Source: Chryseosolibacter indicum
GTDB lineage: Bacteria > Bacteroidota > Bacteroidia > Cytophagales > Cyclobacteriaceae
Length of the DNA stretch: 48,393 bases
Assembly: GCF_018598585.1 (NCBI RefSeq)
Contig: NZ_JAHESD010000047.1
Coordinates: 1 to 48,393, forward strand
Direction of reading: 5' to 3'
How positions within the stretch are numbered: the stretch's first letter is position 1; each line of letters begins with the position of its first letter. Both the position numbers and the translations under genes were made by a program. The notes beneath the pieces were generated by a model, which was given only the letters and a program-made list of their open reading frames with translations, ran no database searches and was not told where the DNA came from. Below are positions 26,794 to 35,762 of this stretch, piece by piece.

Positions 26794-27627
26794 CTACTCG
26801 TTTTTATAGATAGTGGAGGACAGAAGCATTTTGCCGTCCTGCAGAAACGCTTTGGGTGTAGTTCCTGTAAACTCTTTAAAGTCCTTTATGAAATGTGCCT
26901 GGTCGTAATATTCATTGTCATAAGCTATCCGGGTCAACTTCTCCGATTTTCGGTTGAGCAACATCTTTAATACAGCCTGCAGCCGAATTACCTTACCTAA
27001 CTTCTTCGGGCTAATTCCAACCTTTTCAACGAATCTTCTTTCAATCTGTCTCCTCTTTCCGAGAGAGTTTTTAAGAATGGAATTAATCGTTGTGCTCCCT
27101 TTCGTCAAAAGCATGGCGTCAATGGTGCTCTTAACCACGTTGTCAATGATGGCTTTGTCTTTCAGTTTGTTCAAAAGAAAAGCCTCTACAATTTTTATTC
27201 TTTTCCGGGTGTCTGTCGCCTTCCTGATTTTTTGTGCCAGCTCCTGTGCTGAGTTTCCAAATAAAACCTCTAGCGGTGTCTCCCTATTTGCCAGTTTTCT
27301 GATAGGCATTAATACAAAGTTTGCAAAGCCATACGGATAGAAACGAACAGCAAAAGAGTTAACATATCCGGTCGGCTCTATAAAAAATGGTTCTGTGATT
27401 TGTCCGAGAACTAGTTCGCGAGGTTGTATGATAAACTTTTTCTTCGATGTATATCGCCTGACATCATCACCAAGAATGAAAATCATTTCAATACAACCAT
27501 CTGGTATAATAAGTTGTTTTTGATAGTCACCATGCGGTGGAACCTCCAACGTCCAATAACACTTTATCAACGACTCTAAATGAGGATGAGGTCGAAATGT
27601 TTCATACTTTAGGTTATTGTCTTCCAT
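26794..27627 (-). CDS. AraC family transcriptional regulator (DUF6597 type)
   Basis: 277 aa. N-terminal DUF6597 sensor domain (YETFRPHPHLESLIKCYWTL, IIPDGCIEMIFILGDD, NSFAVRFYPYGFANF) and C-terminal AraC HTH (SLGKRRQIERRFVEKVGISP, IAYDNEYYDQAHFIKDFKEF, TGTTPKAF). Same architecture as the regulator at 15690-16589. Next gene on the strand is the lipidated VOC protein, the probable target. Confidence 0.9.
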   Translation of the reverse strand: MEDNNLKYETFRPHPHLESLIKCYWTLEVPPHGDYQKQLIIPDGCIEMIFILGDDVRRYTSKKKFIIQPRELVLGQITEPFFIEPTGYVNSFAVRFYPYGFANFVLMPIRKLANRETPLEVLFGNSAQELAQKIRKATDTRKRIKIVEAFLLNKLKDKAIIDNVVKSTIDAMLLTKGSTTINSILKNSLGKRRQIERRFVEKVGISPKKLGKVIRLQAVLKMLLNRKSEKLTRIAYDNEYYDQAHFIKDFKEFTGTTPKAFLQDGKMLLSSTIYKNE

Positions 27628-27775
27628 TTGTGCGCTTAGTCTTTAACGAAGTTTTAAAGTCCATTGTTCTGCATGAAGCTGAAGTTTCCCTGAATATAGT
27701 CAAGCGAAAATTGGATCGTTAATACACCATTCTCAATAATAGCATAATTTGCGGCTAAGCACTAGCCCTACCATG

Positions 27776-27900
27776 CTGAAATTTTCCAAACACTACATTC
27801 CCTTTCAATGATATACCCTCTCTCGCTGGAGGGTGAACTGTAAAAACGAGAGGGAAGGGCGGTATTCTGTGTTGGAGGCAAAGACACATCTAGATTAGTA
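27776..27900 (+). repeat. R3 repeat, copy before R1 copy C
   Basis: Begins TGAAATTTTCCAAACACTAC and continues with CTCTCGCTGGAGGGTGAA and GTTGGAGGCAAAGACA, matching 44577-44695. In both places R3 is followed ~50 bp later by a full R1, so R3 plus R1 may be one composite element. Confidence 0.6.
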
Positions 27901-27952
27901 TGCCATTCAGTAAATAACACTATAAAGCGAGCAGATAAACTCACATTGAGCA

Positions 27953-28124
27953 CATCATACTGAGCCTGTTTACTAAATCATTGTATCGAACTTGCTGCAA
28001 GGTATCCCTTGAATAGCTTACTTCCTCGTGCGTGCTGTGACTCTTTCTATTAAAGGTTGCACGAAACGGGATTCCTCAAATATATCTTACCGCACTGTAC
28101 GAAGGTTGTAGTTTCGGAATGACG
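27953..28124 (+). repeat. R1 element, copy C
   Basis: 172 bp; outer arms CATCATACTGA and TTCGGAATGACG, inner arms AAGGTATCCC and GGGATTCCTC. The left outer arm carries two transitions. Confidence 0.85.
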
Positions 28125-28169
28125 AGCTATCTAGTTATGCGAGCACCAGAGTCAGGAAACCGATGACCT

Positions 28170-28681
28170 TCATGGAGAGGAAAGGTCAGCAATTCTACGA
28201 TCTCTTACTGCCCATAGCTTGACGTCTTTTGAAAATAACCTTAACGTGTCCTGAGAAATGCCGTAGCTAAATACCTGACCATAAACTTTCATCGGTTCTT
28301 CAAATTCAACTCGTTCGTTGGCTGTTTCATTTCGTTCTGTTGAATCAATCTTTGAAAAGATTCTAGCATCAAACGTACTAAAGGATACCTCATCGAATCA
28401 ATAGAAAAATGAATTGAATCATGTTCCATCGTCCATCTCGCGTAGATATTACTCGAGTTGGTTCCAGGCAAAATAATTGTCTGATCCTTTCCAAAGTTAA
28501 GTGGTCGAATAATTTGTCCATTTTGATCGGTGAAGAATATCCTGTCAGTACTTTTGAATTTGATTCACCTATCCTTGAAAGTTCCGTCAATCAATATCCA
28601 ACTGTTTTCAATGAGAACATCACGCTGTCCACATGCAGAAACAATAAGAAAGATGACTAGAAAACGAAATAGTGTGCTCAT
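28170..28681 (-). pseudogene. Decayed lipoprotein gene (in-frame TGA and frameshift)
   Basis: ATG at 28681 starts a lipoprotein signal (MSTLFRFLVIFLIVSACGQ, lipobox VSAC, Cys17) followed by LIENSWILIDGTFKDR and a TGA at codon 39 (28565-28567). The same frame then continues STDRIFFTDQNGQIIRPLNF, NSSNIYARWTMEHDSIHFSI, MRYPLVR up to about 28373, where one T seems to be missing in a T-run; the next frame carries on DARIFSKIDSTERNETANER, PMKVYGQVFSYGISQDTLRL to a stop at 28170. The whole would be ~170 aa, lipocalin-like in character (N-terminal W, short beta strands). Two lesions point to a true pseudogene. Confidence 0.75.
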
Positions 28682-28793
28682 TTAGCTTTCTAATAATGCC
28701 TAACACTCCCATGTAAAGCGTGCGAGCATATGAAACAATAATTAATCATCAGGCACTAACGCATAATCCACATGCATCGATAGAGGCTGTCCA

Positions 28794-31490
28794 TCACTCC
28801 GATCTCAAAATCTTCACAGGATTTACTATTGCAGCCTTGATAGCCTGGTAGCTCACCGTGAGCAGCGCAATACCAGTTGCTATCACTCCAGCCAATGCAA
28901 AGATCCACCAGTCTATGTCGATGTGATAAGCATACTCCTGCAGCCATTTGTTAGCGCCAAGCCATGCAATGGGAAACGCAAAACAGCAAGCGATCAAAAC
29001 CAGTTTCACAAAATCTTTTGACAGCAATGCCATAATGCTGAAGAGATTGGCACCTAAAACCTTTCTCATGCCTATTTCTTTTAGTCGTTGTTCTGCGGCA
29101 TATGTGGCGAGTCCAAAGAGGCCGAGGCATGCAATGACCACGCTGGCCAAGGCTACCCAACCGAGAATAGTTTGGCTACGCTGATCTTCGATGTAAAACC
29201 GCGCGAGCTGATCGTCAAGGAAGTGGTATTCGAAAGGCTCGCGTTCATCATTTGCCACCATGATTGATTTAAGCTTATCAAGCGTAGCCTGAATATTCTG
29301 TGGTTGAATCTTTACAGAAAAATAATCAATGGGATAAATGGGGTTGTCGTGATAGGCAATGATTAATGGTTCTATCTTCGCACGCAATGATTGAAAGTGA
29401 AAATCTTTAACAATGCCGACAACGCGTGGCTTGAATGAAGTGTTGACGTCATCATAAAGTGGCCCAAAAGATGATCCGCGTGCGATCTGCGGAATTTCAA
29501 CAATGTCTCCTGAAACGTCAGTGATCCCTAGTATTTTCGCCGCCGCTTCATTGATCAGTATGGCTGAGCTATCATTCGCATTCCTGAAGTTTCTTCCGCT
29601 GAGCAATTGGATATCATAGGTGTTAAGAAAGTCCTTATCGGCAGCAATTGCATACGCTATCTGGAAATCGCCAGGGCTTCCCTCCTTCTTAAGCTTTGCG
29701 CGTACTAACGTTTTCCATTCTCCCGGCACGTGTGATGACACTGAAACATGTTGTACCGTCCCAACCTTCGACATTTCATTTTTCACCCACTCGAAGTTTG
29801 AACGGGCCTTCACCACATTCACGTCAATCACCACCATCAGATCTTTGTCGAAGCCTAGATTGCTGTTGTTCAGGAAACGCACCTGCATAAACAGCACTAT
29901 TGTTCCGATGATCATAACAGTGGAAATGGTGAACTGCACCACAACCAATGCTTTGCGTATGGAGAAATCATTACGGCTTTTAAGTTTCAAACCTTTCAAT
30001 AGAGAAACAGGATTGAAACGGGAAAGCAACATCGCTGCATAGCCTCCCGATAATAAACCAATAGCAATGATCAATCCTATGGCTGCAGCCCAGAAACGCA
30101 AGCCCACTGAAGTGAAAATTGAAAAGTTTTTATTCACAAAGTTATTGAAAGCAGGTAGCAAAAAGCTTACAATGAGGACTGCAACTAAGAATGCGATAAC
30201 AGTTGTGATCATGGATTCGACAAGAAACTGCCGGACTAGATTACCGCGCACCGCTCCGATCGCTTTTCGAACACCGATCTCCTTAAGTCGGCTAGACGCT
30301 CTCGCAGTGGTCAGGTTTGTGTAATTGATGCCTGCGATGAGCAGGACAAAAATGGCCGTAAAAAAGAACACGGTAATATAGACGGGATTCCCCTGCGGGA
30401 TGCTATCCACATTTGAATTTCGACCGCCATCCGTTATCCCTTCAGATTTTAAATGCACATCTTTCAAAGGTTGAAGGCTGTACGAGAGTTTGGTACCCGG
30501 TTCAAGCGATGCATTGGCGTAAACAAGCTGGGTCATTTTACGGGAAACAGAATCAGGATTTGCATCCGGCTGTAACAATGTGTAGACAGTATAGTCGGTA
30601 GACGCCCAGTCACTCTCAGCCTCCCGCAAAAATCCCTCGTTGGCATATCGCGTTGACTCAGACAATACGCTGGTAAAAGTAAAGCTTGAGTTCTTAGGGT
30701 GACTTTTCAAGATCCCGGTGATCTTCACCGGATTCGTCATGTGATTAAACTGCAGGTTTCTATTCATTACATCCTTTGTGCCGAAGATCCGCATAGCAAG
30801 GTCTTCCGTGACAACAATAGAATAGGGTTCCTTCAAAGCGGTACGCCTGTCACCTTCAATAAACGGAAAATCAAATACCTGGAAGAAATGTTCGTTGGCA
30901 ACGGTGATCGTCTCCTGCACGTTGACAGGATTCTCCGGATCAACAAGGTTAGCACGCCCAACGCGCTGCATACGTGTTGTCTGTGCTACTTCCGGAATTG
31001 CATGCTTGGATTCTTCAGCAAGCATGTACCCTGCTGCAGCAACTGTTGTAGCTTCATTGCTGGAATTTTTCTCATGCGTGATTACCCGATAAATCCTTTC
31101 GCCTTGCGAATGCTGCGTGTCAAAGTTGAGTTCGTCATACACGTAAAGACCAATCAGCAGGAAACAAACCATGCCGAATGTAAGGCCGAGCACATTCAGT
31201 GTTGAGTAGAGTTTACTTTTCCAGAGGTTTCTCCACCCCATAATGAAATAACTTTTGATCATACCATTGTGTGTTAAAGGTTGATGTATAGTAGCCGAAC
31301 GAATAATTCCTGGTCTGAACAGTAATAGAACATCTTTGCACAAGCGTAAATTTGCCTGTGTTCTTCCGAGGTCTGCTACTCTTCTATCATAATATTCAAG
31401 AAGGTCTCCTTCGATGTCCGCATGATATTCTGGCTTACAAAACCATTTCAGGAAACGCAGGATGAAACGTGGCGGCTCAACTCTTTGCAT
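28794..31490 (-). CDS. Orphan ABC transporter permease with prefix domain (FtsX/MacB type)
   Basis: 898 aa, same architecture as the 882-aa protein at 20194-22842: prefix domain at 1-75 (FILRFLKWFCKPEYHADIEG, DLLEYYDRRV), TM1 at ~98-120 (LNVLGLTFGMVCFLLIGLYV), MacB_PCD, central TM block ~375-520 with IGVRKAIGA, second MacB_PCD, and the C-terminal TM block with EIGMRKVLGA. Together these are the duplicated FtsX halves. No ATPase gene adjacent. Starts 5 bases after the PadR stop, so they are co-transcribed. The pair is a paralogous copy of the plus-strand pair but clearly diverged in sequence. Confidence 0.93.
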   Translation of the reverse strand: MQRVEPPRFILRFLKWFCKPEYHADIEGDLLEYYDRRVADLGRTQANLRLCKDVLLLFRPGIIRSATIHQPLTHNGMIKSYFIMGWRNLWKSKLYSTLNVLGLTFGMVCFLLIGLYVYDELNFDTQHSQGERIYRVITHEKNSSNEATTVAAAGYMLAEESKHAIPEVAQTTRMQRVGRANLVDPENPVNVQETITVANEHFFQVFDFPFIEGDRRTALKEPYSIVVTEDLAMRIFGTKDVMNRNLQFNHMTNPVKITGILKSHPKNSSFTFTSVLSESTRYANEGFLREAESDWASTDYTVYTLLQPDANPDSVSRKMTQLVYANASLEPGTKLSYSLQPLKDVHLKSEGITDGGRNSNVDSIPQGNPVYITVFFFTAIFVLLIAGINYTNLTTARASSRLKEIGVRKAIGAVRGNLVRQFLVESMITTVIAFLVAVLIVSFLLPAFNNFVNKNFSIFTSVGLRFWAAAIGLIIAIGLLSGGYAAMLLSRFNPVSLLKGLKLKSRNDFSIRKALVVVQFTISTVMIIGTIVLFMQVRFLNNSNLGFDKDLMVVIDVNVVKARSNFEWVKNEMSKVGTVQHVSVSSHVPGEWKTLVRAKLKKEGSPGDFQIAYAIAADKDFLNTYDIQLLSGRNFRNANDSSAILINEAAAKILGITDVSGDIVEIPQIARGSSFGPLYDDVNTSFKPRVVGIVKDFHFQSLRAKIEPLIIAYHDNPIYPIDYFSVKIQPQNIQATLDKLKSIMVANDEREPFEYHFLDDQLARFYIEDQRSQTILGWVALASVVIACLGLFGLATYAAEQRLKEIGMRKVLGANLFSIMALLSKDFVKLVLIACCFAFPIAWLGANKWLQEYAYHIDIDWWIFALAGVIATGIALLTVSYQAIKAAIVNPVKILRSE

Positions 31491-31495
31491 ACAGT

Positions 31496-31828
31496 TTATT
31501 TAAGCTTCAGCACAAGTTTAGGCAGGGCCTTCCAAAGTTGGTCGCGCGACTCTTTGCTATAGTCCAGCGCTTTCTTGCCGTAAGCGGTGATCTCAAAGAA
31601 AAGCTTTGGCCTTCCCCGTCGGCTTTCCGTTGACTCTCCCAGGTTTGATTTTAGAAAGCCTTTGGATTCGAGTCTACGCAACGTGATCTGCAGTGCACCT
31701 ATTGTTACTTCCCTGTTAAGCCGTTGTTCAATTTCATCTTTGATTGTTACTCCATACGCATTGCCGTGCAATACGCCTACTGTAAGAAGGACAATCTCTT
31801 CAAATTCACCGAGTTGAAGATGTTTCAT
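31496..31828 (-). CDS. PadR family transcriptional regulator
   Basis: 110 aa. LGEFEEIVLLTVGVLHGNAY, GVTIKDEIEQRLNREVTIGA, LQITLRRLESKGFLKSNLGE and the wing ESRRGRPKLFFEITAYGKKA are PadR hallmarks. First gene of the minus-strand PadR/permease pair. Inverted and direct repeats directly upstream suggest autoregulation. Sequence identity with the PadR at 19859 is highest in the HTH. Confidence 0.92.
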   Translation of the reverse strand: MKHLQLGEFEEIVLLTVGVLHGNAYGVTIKDEIEQRLNREVTIGALQITLRRLESKGFLKSNLGESTESRRGRPKLFFEITAYGKKALDYSKESRDQLWKALPKLVLKLK

Positions 31829-31840
31829 GTTTAATAATAC

Positions 31841-31895
31841 TATTACGTAGTAATAATAGAAATACTTATGTTAAAATACTAGTTTGTAGTAATAA
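31841..31895 (-). promoter_or_regulatory. Operator candidate of the minus-strand PadR/permease operon
   Basis: GTAGTAATAA occurs at 31847-31856 and again at 31886-31895 (39 bp apart); the first forms ATTAC-GTA-GTAAT, the second ACTAGTTTGTAGT. It lies 15-70 bases upstream of the PadR ATG. The sequence differs from the repeats of the plus-strand pair, which suggests separate specificity. Confidence 0.5.
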
Positions 31896-31979
31896 ATCTT
31901 TAAAGGTTTAATGCCTTTGGGCCAGAACTGGTAAGGAATGAAGCACAAAAGAAGCTAGCAGATAAACGTATATCGAGCA

Positions 31980-32149
31980 CGTCATACCGAGCCTGCTTAA
32001 TTAAATCATCGCACTGAACTTACTGTGAGGTATCCCGTGGATAGCGCACTTCATCCGTGCGATGCATCTTTCTATTAAAGATTCCGGGAAACGGGATTCC
32101 TCAAATATATTTTACCGCACTGTACATAACTTGTAGTTTCGGAATGACG
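31980..32149 (+). repeat. R1 element, copy D (tandem unit 1)
   Basis: 170 bp; outer arms CGTCATACCGA / TTCGGAATGACG; inner arms GAGGTATCCCGT / ACGGGATTCCTC, nearly perfectly complementary apart from one mismatch in each stem. Confidence 0.9.
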
Positions 32150-32214
32150 GATTTGTATTATTTGTTTGTTTTCTATATAAAACATTAAGTGAATAGGTAA
32201 GCGTACATCGAGCT

Positions 32215-32386
32215 CGTCATACCGAGCCTGCTTAAATAAATCGTTGCATTGACCTTACTGCGAGGTATCCCGTGGATAGCTTACTCATCCGTGCGTCTCG
32301 TAAGTCTTTCTATTAAAGATTGCAGGAAACGGGATTCCTCAAATATATTTCATCACACTTACAAAGTCTGTAGTTTCGGAATGACG
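32215..32386 (+). repeat. R1 element, copy E (tandem unit 2)
   Basis: 172 bp with the same arms. Spacers after D and E are also related (ATTTGTATT(A/G)TTTG), so the tandem unit is about 235 bp and includes flanking sequence. Confidence 0.9.
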
Positions 32387-32449
32387 GATTTGTATTGTTT
32401 GCTTGTTTCTGTATGAGCGCAAGGCGAACAGGCAAGAGTACATAGAGCA

Positions 32450-32622
32450 CGTCATAACGAGCCTGCTTAAAATAAATCATTGCATTGAACTTACTGCGAG
32501 GTATCCCTTGAATAGCTTACTTCATCCGTGCTGCAAAAGCACTTCTATTAAAGATTGCAGGAAACGGGATTCCTCAAATATATTTTACCTTACTGTACGA
32601 AGGTTGTAGTTTCGGAATGATG
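32450..32622 (+). repeat. R1 element, copy F (tandem unit 3)
   Basis: 173 bp; left outer arm CGTCATAACGA, right outer arm ends ATGATG instead of ATGACG; inner arms intact. Followed 20 bases later by the hairpin at 32643. Confidence 0.9.
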
Positions 32623-32642
32623 AGGTATTTTCGTTGTGCGAC

Positions 32643-32674
32643 CATCAGAGTCTCGGAAATTCGCGACTCTGATG
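32643..32674 (-). terminator. Hairpin between R1 copy F and the DUF2306 gene
   Basis: Perfect 10-bp stem CATCAGAGTC / GACTCTGATG with a 12-base loop, 43 bases after the stop at 32717 (minus strand). The left arm CATCAGAG(T/C)C recurs downstream of several R1 copies and in the hairpin at 16741. Confidence 0.5.
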
Positions 32675-32716
32675 CGAACGAGATTACTTAATACTGCATG
32701 AACAACCAAGTTTGGT

Positions 32717-33520
32717 TTACAACCTAGGTAGCCACATACCCATTGTGGCAGACATAATACCTATCACCATTCCTATGGTGATGCAGGCAAGGATGGTTGT
32801 AAATCCGCCCTTTTGTACTACACTGTCAGATCGCTTCACCTGAAAATAATATAAGCCCATTACCTGCGGAAAGATATATACCATAATGCCGAGAGTAGTC
32901 AGGAACGGCCCGGTAAATGTTTCCGGATCAAACCCTACGGGAGCTTTGAAGATAGCTAACCATAACATCAAAAATACGCGAAAATACCATACACCGCTCA
33001 TTGCAAGAAACAAATGCACGGCCCATCGTTGATGAAGATCTATCTTTCGTTTTAAAGCGCTTTTAACAGCATAATAAGCACAACCGATGATAATCAACGC
33101 GTTTACACTGATGATTGCAGCACCAAGTCTATCGCCCACTGAACCCTTTACCCAGGAAAGGTACAGACCTGCAACACTAATGATAAACGCAGTTAGAATA
33201 TAAATACGGCCACTTATCCTGTGAACGCGCGGCACTCTTTTTCGAATGGATGGTATTAATTGCAGTGGTCCGAGTACCGTTACAATAAAGGCAAGGCCTA
33301 CATGTAAGCCAAAAACCGTATTGCCAATCCAATCGCCCTTAATATAAAAGTGAGGCGTCGCAGTATTCCATTTTTCGAAGTCGCCCTGCGCCGCCGACTT
33401 CCAATACAACATAAGTATGTAATAAGCAAAAATGATTTGCCCGACAAATACCACGGCAAACCAGCTTTTAACAACCAGATTCATTGCCACAGTGGCAACC
33501 TTTGATTTCTCTGACTTCAT
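32717..33520 (-). CDS. DUF2306 membrane protein
   Basis: 267 aa with seven hydrophobic segments. Family signatures: FGLHVGLAFIVTVLGPLQLI, VPRVHRISGRIYI, LHQRWAVHLFLAM. Several conserved His residues in membrane helices recall cytochrome b561-like proteins, though heme binding is not shown for this family. C-terminal two extra helices. 58 bases downstream of a Crp/Fnr-type regulator on the same strand, likely one operon. Confidence 0.9.
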   Translation of the reverse strand: MKSEKSKVATVAMNLVVKSWFAVVFVGQIIFAYYILMLYWKSAAQGDFEKWNTATPHFYIKGDWIGNTVFGLHVGLAFIVTVLGPLQLIPSIRKRVPRVHRISGRIYILTAFIISVAGLYLSWVKGSVGDRLGAAIISVNALIIIGCAYYAVKSALKRKIDLHQRWAVHLFLAMSGVWYFRVFLMLWLAIFKAPVGFDPETFTGPFLTTLGIMVYIFPQVMGLYYFQVKRSDSVVQKGGFTTILACITIGMVIGIMSATMGMWLPRL

Positions 33521-33578
33521 GTGTGAGGTAAATATTAATGAAAATAATCAACCTTTTACCCCATGCAATTAACATTTG

Positions 33579-34163
33579 TTAAGAAATCATTTCTCTCCTG
33601 ATTCTGCTAAGACTTTCAGGTTTAATTCCCAGGTAGGATGCTATGAATTTCTGAGGAACATTTTTAATTATCCCGGGATACTGACCAACAAATTTAAGAT
33701 ACCGCTGCTCTGCCGTCAGGTTAGCTAAGTCGTTCATCCGTTGGCGGTCTTCCTCCTGAACTTGTTCAAATAATTTGATGGTATAATCCTTTTGCGTTAT
33801 GCTTGTTTGAGCAGAGCTAATGGCATCATGTATAGAGATTCGCAGAAGCTCGCATTCAGTAATACAATGCAAGTATTCATTCGAAACCGTCTGATTCATA
33901 AAATGAAAGTACGATGTAAAGAATCGCGGACCGTCGTTAAGGTCCACCGTTACTTCTTCGCCTTTATCATTGATATAGAATTTACGCATGAAACCCGAGA
34001 CAATAAAATTATGATAGAAAGGGATGTGCCCCTCCTTTTCAAGTAGTGTATCCTTAGGTACTTTTAATGGCTTGAAATTCCTCCGACATTGTTCCTTATC
34101 GTGCTCCGGAAGGGTAACTATTTTTGCCACATAGGCGAACAGCGTATCATAATAGTGTTCCAT
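33579..34163 (-). CDS. Crp/Fnr family transcriptional regulator
   Basis: 194 aa. N-terminal cyclic nucleotide-binding-like beta roll (LKVPKDTLLEKEGHIPFYHN, SGFMRKFYINDKGEEVTVDL) and C-terminal short HTH (VPQKFIASYLGIKPESLSRI, RREMIS), the usual Bacteroidota type that lacks FNR cysteines and a full cAMP pocket. Probably controls the DUF2306 gene that follows. Confidence 0.9.
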   Translation of the reverse strand: MEHYYDTLFAYVAKIVTLPEHDKEQCRRNFKPLKVPKDTLLEKEGHIPFYHNFIVSGFMRKFYINDKGEEVTVDLNDGPRFFTSYFHFMNQTVSNEYLHCITECELLRISIHDAISSAQTSITQKDYTIKLFEQVQEEDRQRMNDLANLTAEQRYLKFVGQYPGIIKNVPQKFIASYLGIKPESLSRIRREMIS

Positions 34164-34601
34164 TATATTAAGTTCGTGATTCTCTTTGATACTACAAATA
34201 GTGTTTAGTTGTTATACAGAAAAAACAAGACAATAACTTCCTAGCAAATGGGAGAGTACTCATCTTAAATGCTGCTGAGATGCATTCTTATTTCTTTATA
34301 TCACCTTATTTCTGACTTCATTTGACAGTAAAAAATGGAAGACATTTAAGATAACTGGCCATCGTTTACCTTAAAAAAGGCTACGACTTTTGATGGTTTG
34401 TATTCAACCTTACGGAGACAAAGAGTACCCCTTACTGGCTTCTTTTACAAATTCCTTAATCCAGGGTTCCCCTTTTAATAATAACTCTCCGTGCTTATAC
34501 GAAATTGCGAAGCTCTTAAGAGAGACGTAAGAGAGCTGTTGGTTCCCCTATAAATAATAAGCTTATTTGGAGTAGGGAAACTGCGTAGAAAGGCACAAGC
34601 A

Positions 34602-34775
34602 CGTCATACCGAGCCTGCTCCAGTAAATCATTGTATTGAACTTACTGCGAGGTATCCTCTGGATAGCTTACTTCGTTGATGCATGCGGCGTGTCTTTCTA
34701 TTAAAGATTGCAAGGAACGGGATTCCTCAACTATATCTCACCGCACTGTACGAAGGTTGTAGTTTCGGAATGACG
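34602..34775 (+). repeat. R1 element, copy G
   Basis: 174 bp; outer arms CGTCATACCGA / TTCGGAATGACG, inner arms GAGGTATCC / GGGATTCCTC. Confidence 0.9.
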
Positions 34776-34960
34776 AGATATTTAGCTTATGCGAGTGGGT
34801 GAAAAGAATGGATTAGTTGTTCATTACAAAGAATCAGGTGAGATTTAATCACCCACTCAAAAAGCTAAGCAATATTAACACCAAGGAATACGGCAAAAAT
34901 AAATTCATATTTTAATTATGTAACACTGTAAAGATAAAAAAGGCCTACTGAGAGCATTGT

Positions 34961-34992
34961 CCTGTATAAAAGTTGTGATGGTTAGAATGACG
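34961..34992 (+). repeat. R1 element, degraded 3' end fragment J
   Basis: CTGTATAAAAGTTGTGATGG then TTAGAATGACGAGG aligns with the last ~30 bases of R1; followed by the same tail GTGTGAGCATCAGAGT seen after copy H. Confidence 0.55.
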
Positions 34993-35164
34993 AGGTACAA
35001 GTTTGTGTGAGCATCAGAGTGTCGGAATTCGTAATTCTCAAGGTCATTTTAGGAATGTCACAATGAATGGTGATATTCCGGAAAGAGCCATTAATCAAGC
35101 TCTTCTCAAGTATTTCTTTCAATTCTGTCATGGAGTATCTATCCTAAATAAAGTGATTACAAAA

Positions 35165-35246
35165 TTCGCATATAAAAGGTGTCGGCAAACAAAAGAATAA
35201 TTTCCTCAAGCGTACCTCGTGTTTATATAGCCTTCCTCGCCAGTTG
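35165..35246 (-). repeat. attC-like palindrome S1
   Basis: TTCGCATATAAAAGGTG and CGTGTTTATATAG form an imperfect stem; the right end (GCCAGTTGTTATA) runs into the last codons of the DUF2199 pseudogene. Left arm is the same as in S4 and S5 (TTCGCATATAAA). Confidence 0.45.
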
Positions 35247-35745
35247 TTATATTCCCATCACTTTTTTAATTCGTTGTTCCGCGACTTCATTATTTATTCC
35301 TTCATAATAGTCACGAACAAATTTATTGCTCATTTGGTCATCATGTGGAATTACTTCTGGCGCATCTTACCTCGCAAAATAACATTAGATTTGATTGATA
35401 GTGTATCTTCGTATCCAGTCAAATTATTACAGAGAAAACCAAAATAAGTAGCTTCATAGTCTCCGTTGTCATAATTATCTAAATAATCCTTGTAACTTTT
35501 CTCACTTAGGATACCCACACTCCGTAGTCTAATGTCCGACAATCATCAACTATTCTTTGATGCAAGACTGTCCTAATGAATCTATCCGTCTGTTCAGGAT
35601 GTCGTATCTCACAAAGATCTTCAGAAAGTTTAGCTATCGACTTTTTGTCTACTTCATTTAACTTGGCATAGTGATAGGGACTATCAAATGCAATTGATGG
35701 TCGCCCCTCGTGCTGCTGTCCGCACTTTAAACATTTATATTTCAT
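35247..35745 (-). pseudogene. DUF2199 family protein with two -1 frameshifts
   Basis: Frame 1 (35745-35506) gives MKYKCLKCGQQHEGRPSIAF and TDRFIRTVLHQRIVDDCRTL to YGVWVS, the N-terminal half of DUF2199 including the CxxC of a small zinc ribbon. One base is missing near 35508; frame 2 continues LSEKSYKDYLDNYDNGDYEA, FGFLCNNLTGYEDTLSIKSN, ILRGKMR. Another base is missing near 35360; frame 3 continues PEVIPHDDQMSNKFVRDYYE to a stop at 35247. Otherwise complete (~166 aa). Bounded on both sides by attC-like palindromes, i.e. one cassette-like unit. Confidence 0.85.
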
Positions 35746-35762
35746 TGATCTGTAAAAATTAC

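Larger units (their letters stand above)
34164..35160. other. 1-kb gene-free region with R1 copies
   Basis: Contains R1 copy G and a fragment J, plus ACAAAGAATCAGGTGAGATT at about 34828, which is repeated at about 39166. No coding frame supported. Confidence 0.6.

Noticed and set aside
27776-27953. Minus-strand frames at 27768-27953 and 44561-44749 as paralogous genes
   Set aside because: Their similarity comes from R3 plus the left flank of R1, not from coding constraint; reading frames are not conserved in the other copies.
28390-28590. Frames MTELSRIGES.. and the overlapping one at 28289-28471 as separate genes
   Set aside because: The second is part of the decayed lipoprotein frame, the first is an out-of-frame shadow of it.
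31980-32622. R1 tandem array as CRISPR
   Set aside because: Repeat units are ~170 bp with internal palindromes, spacers are related to each other and there are no cas genes.
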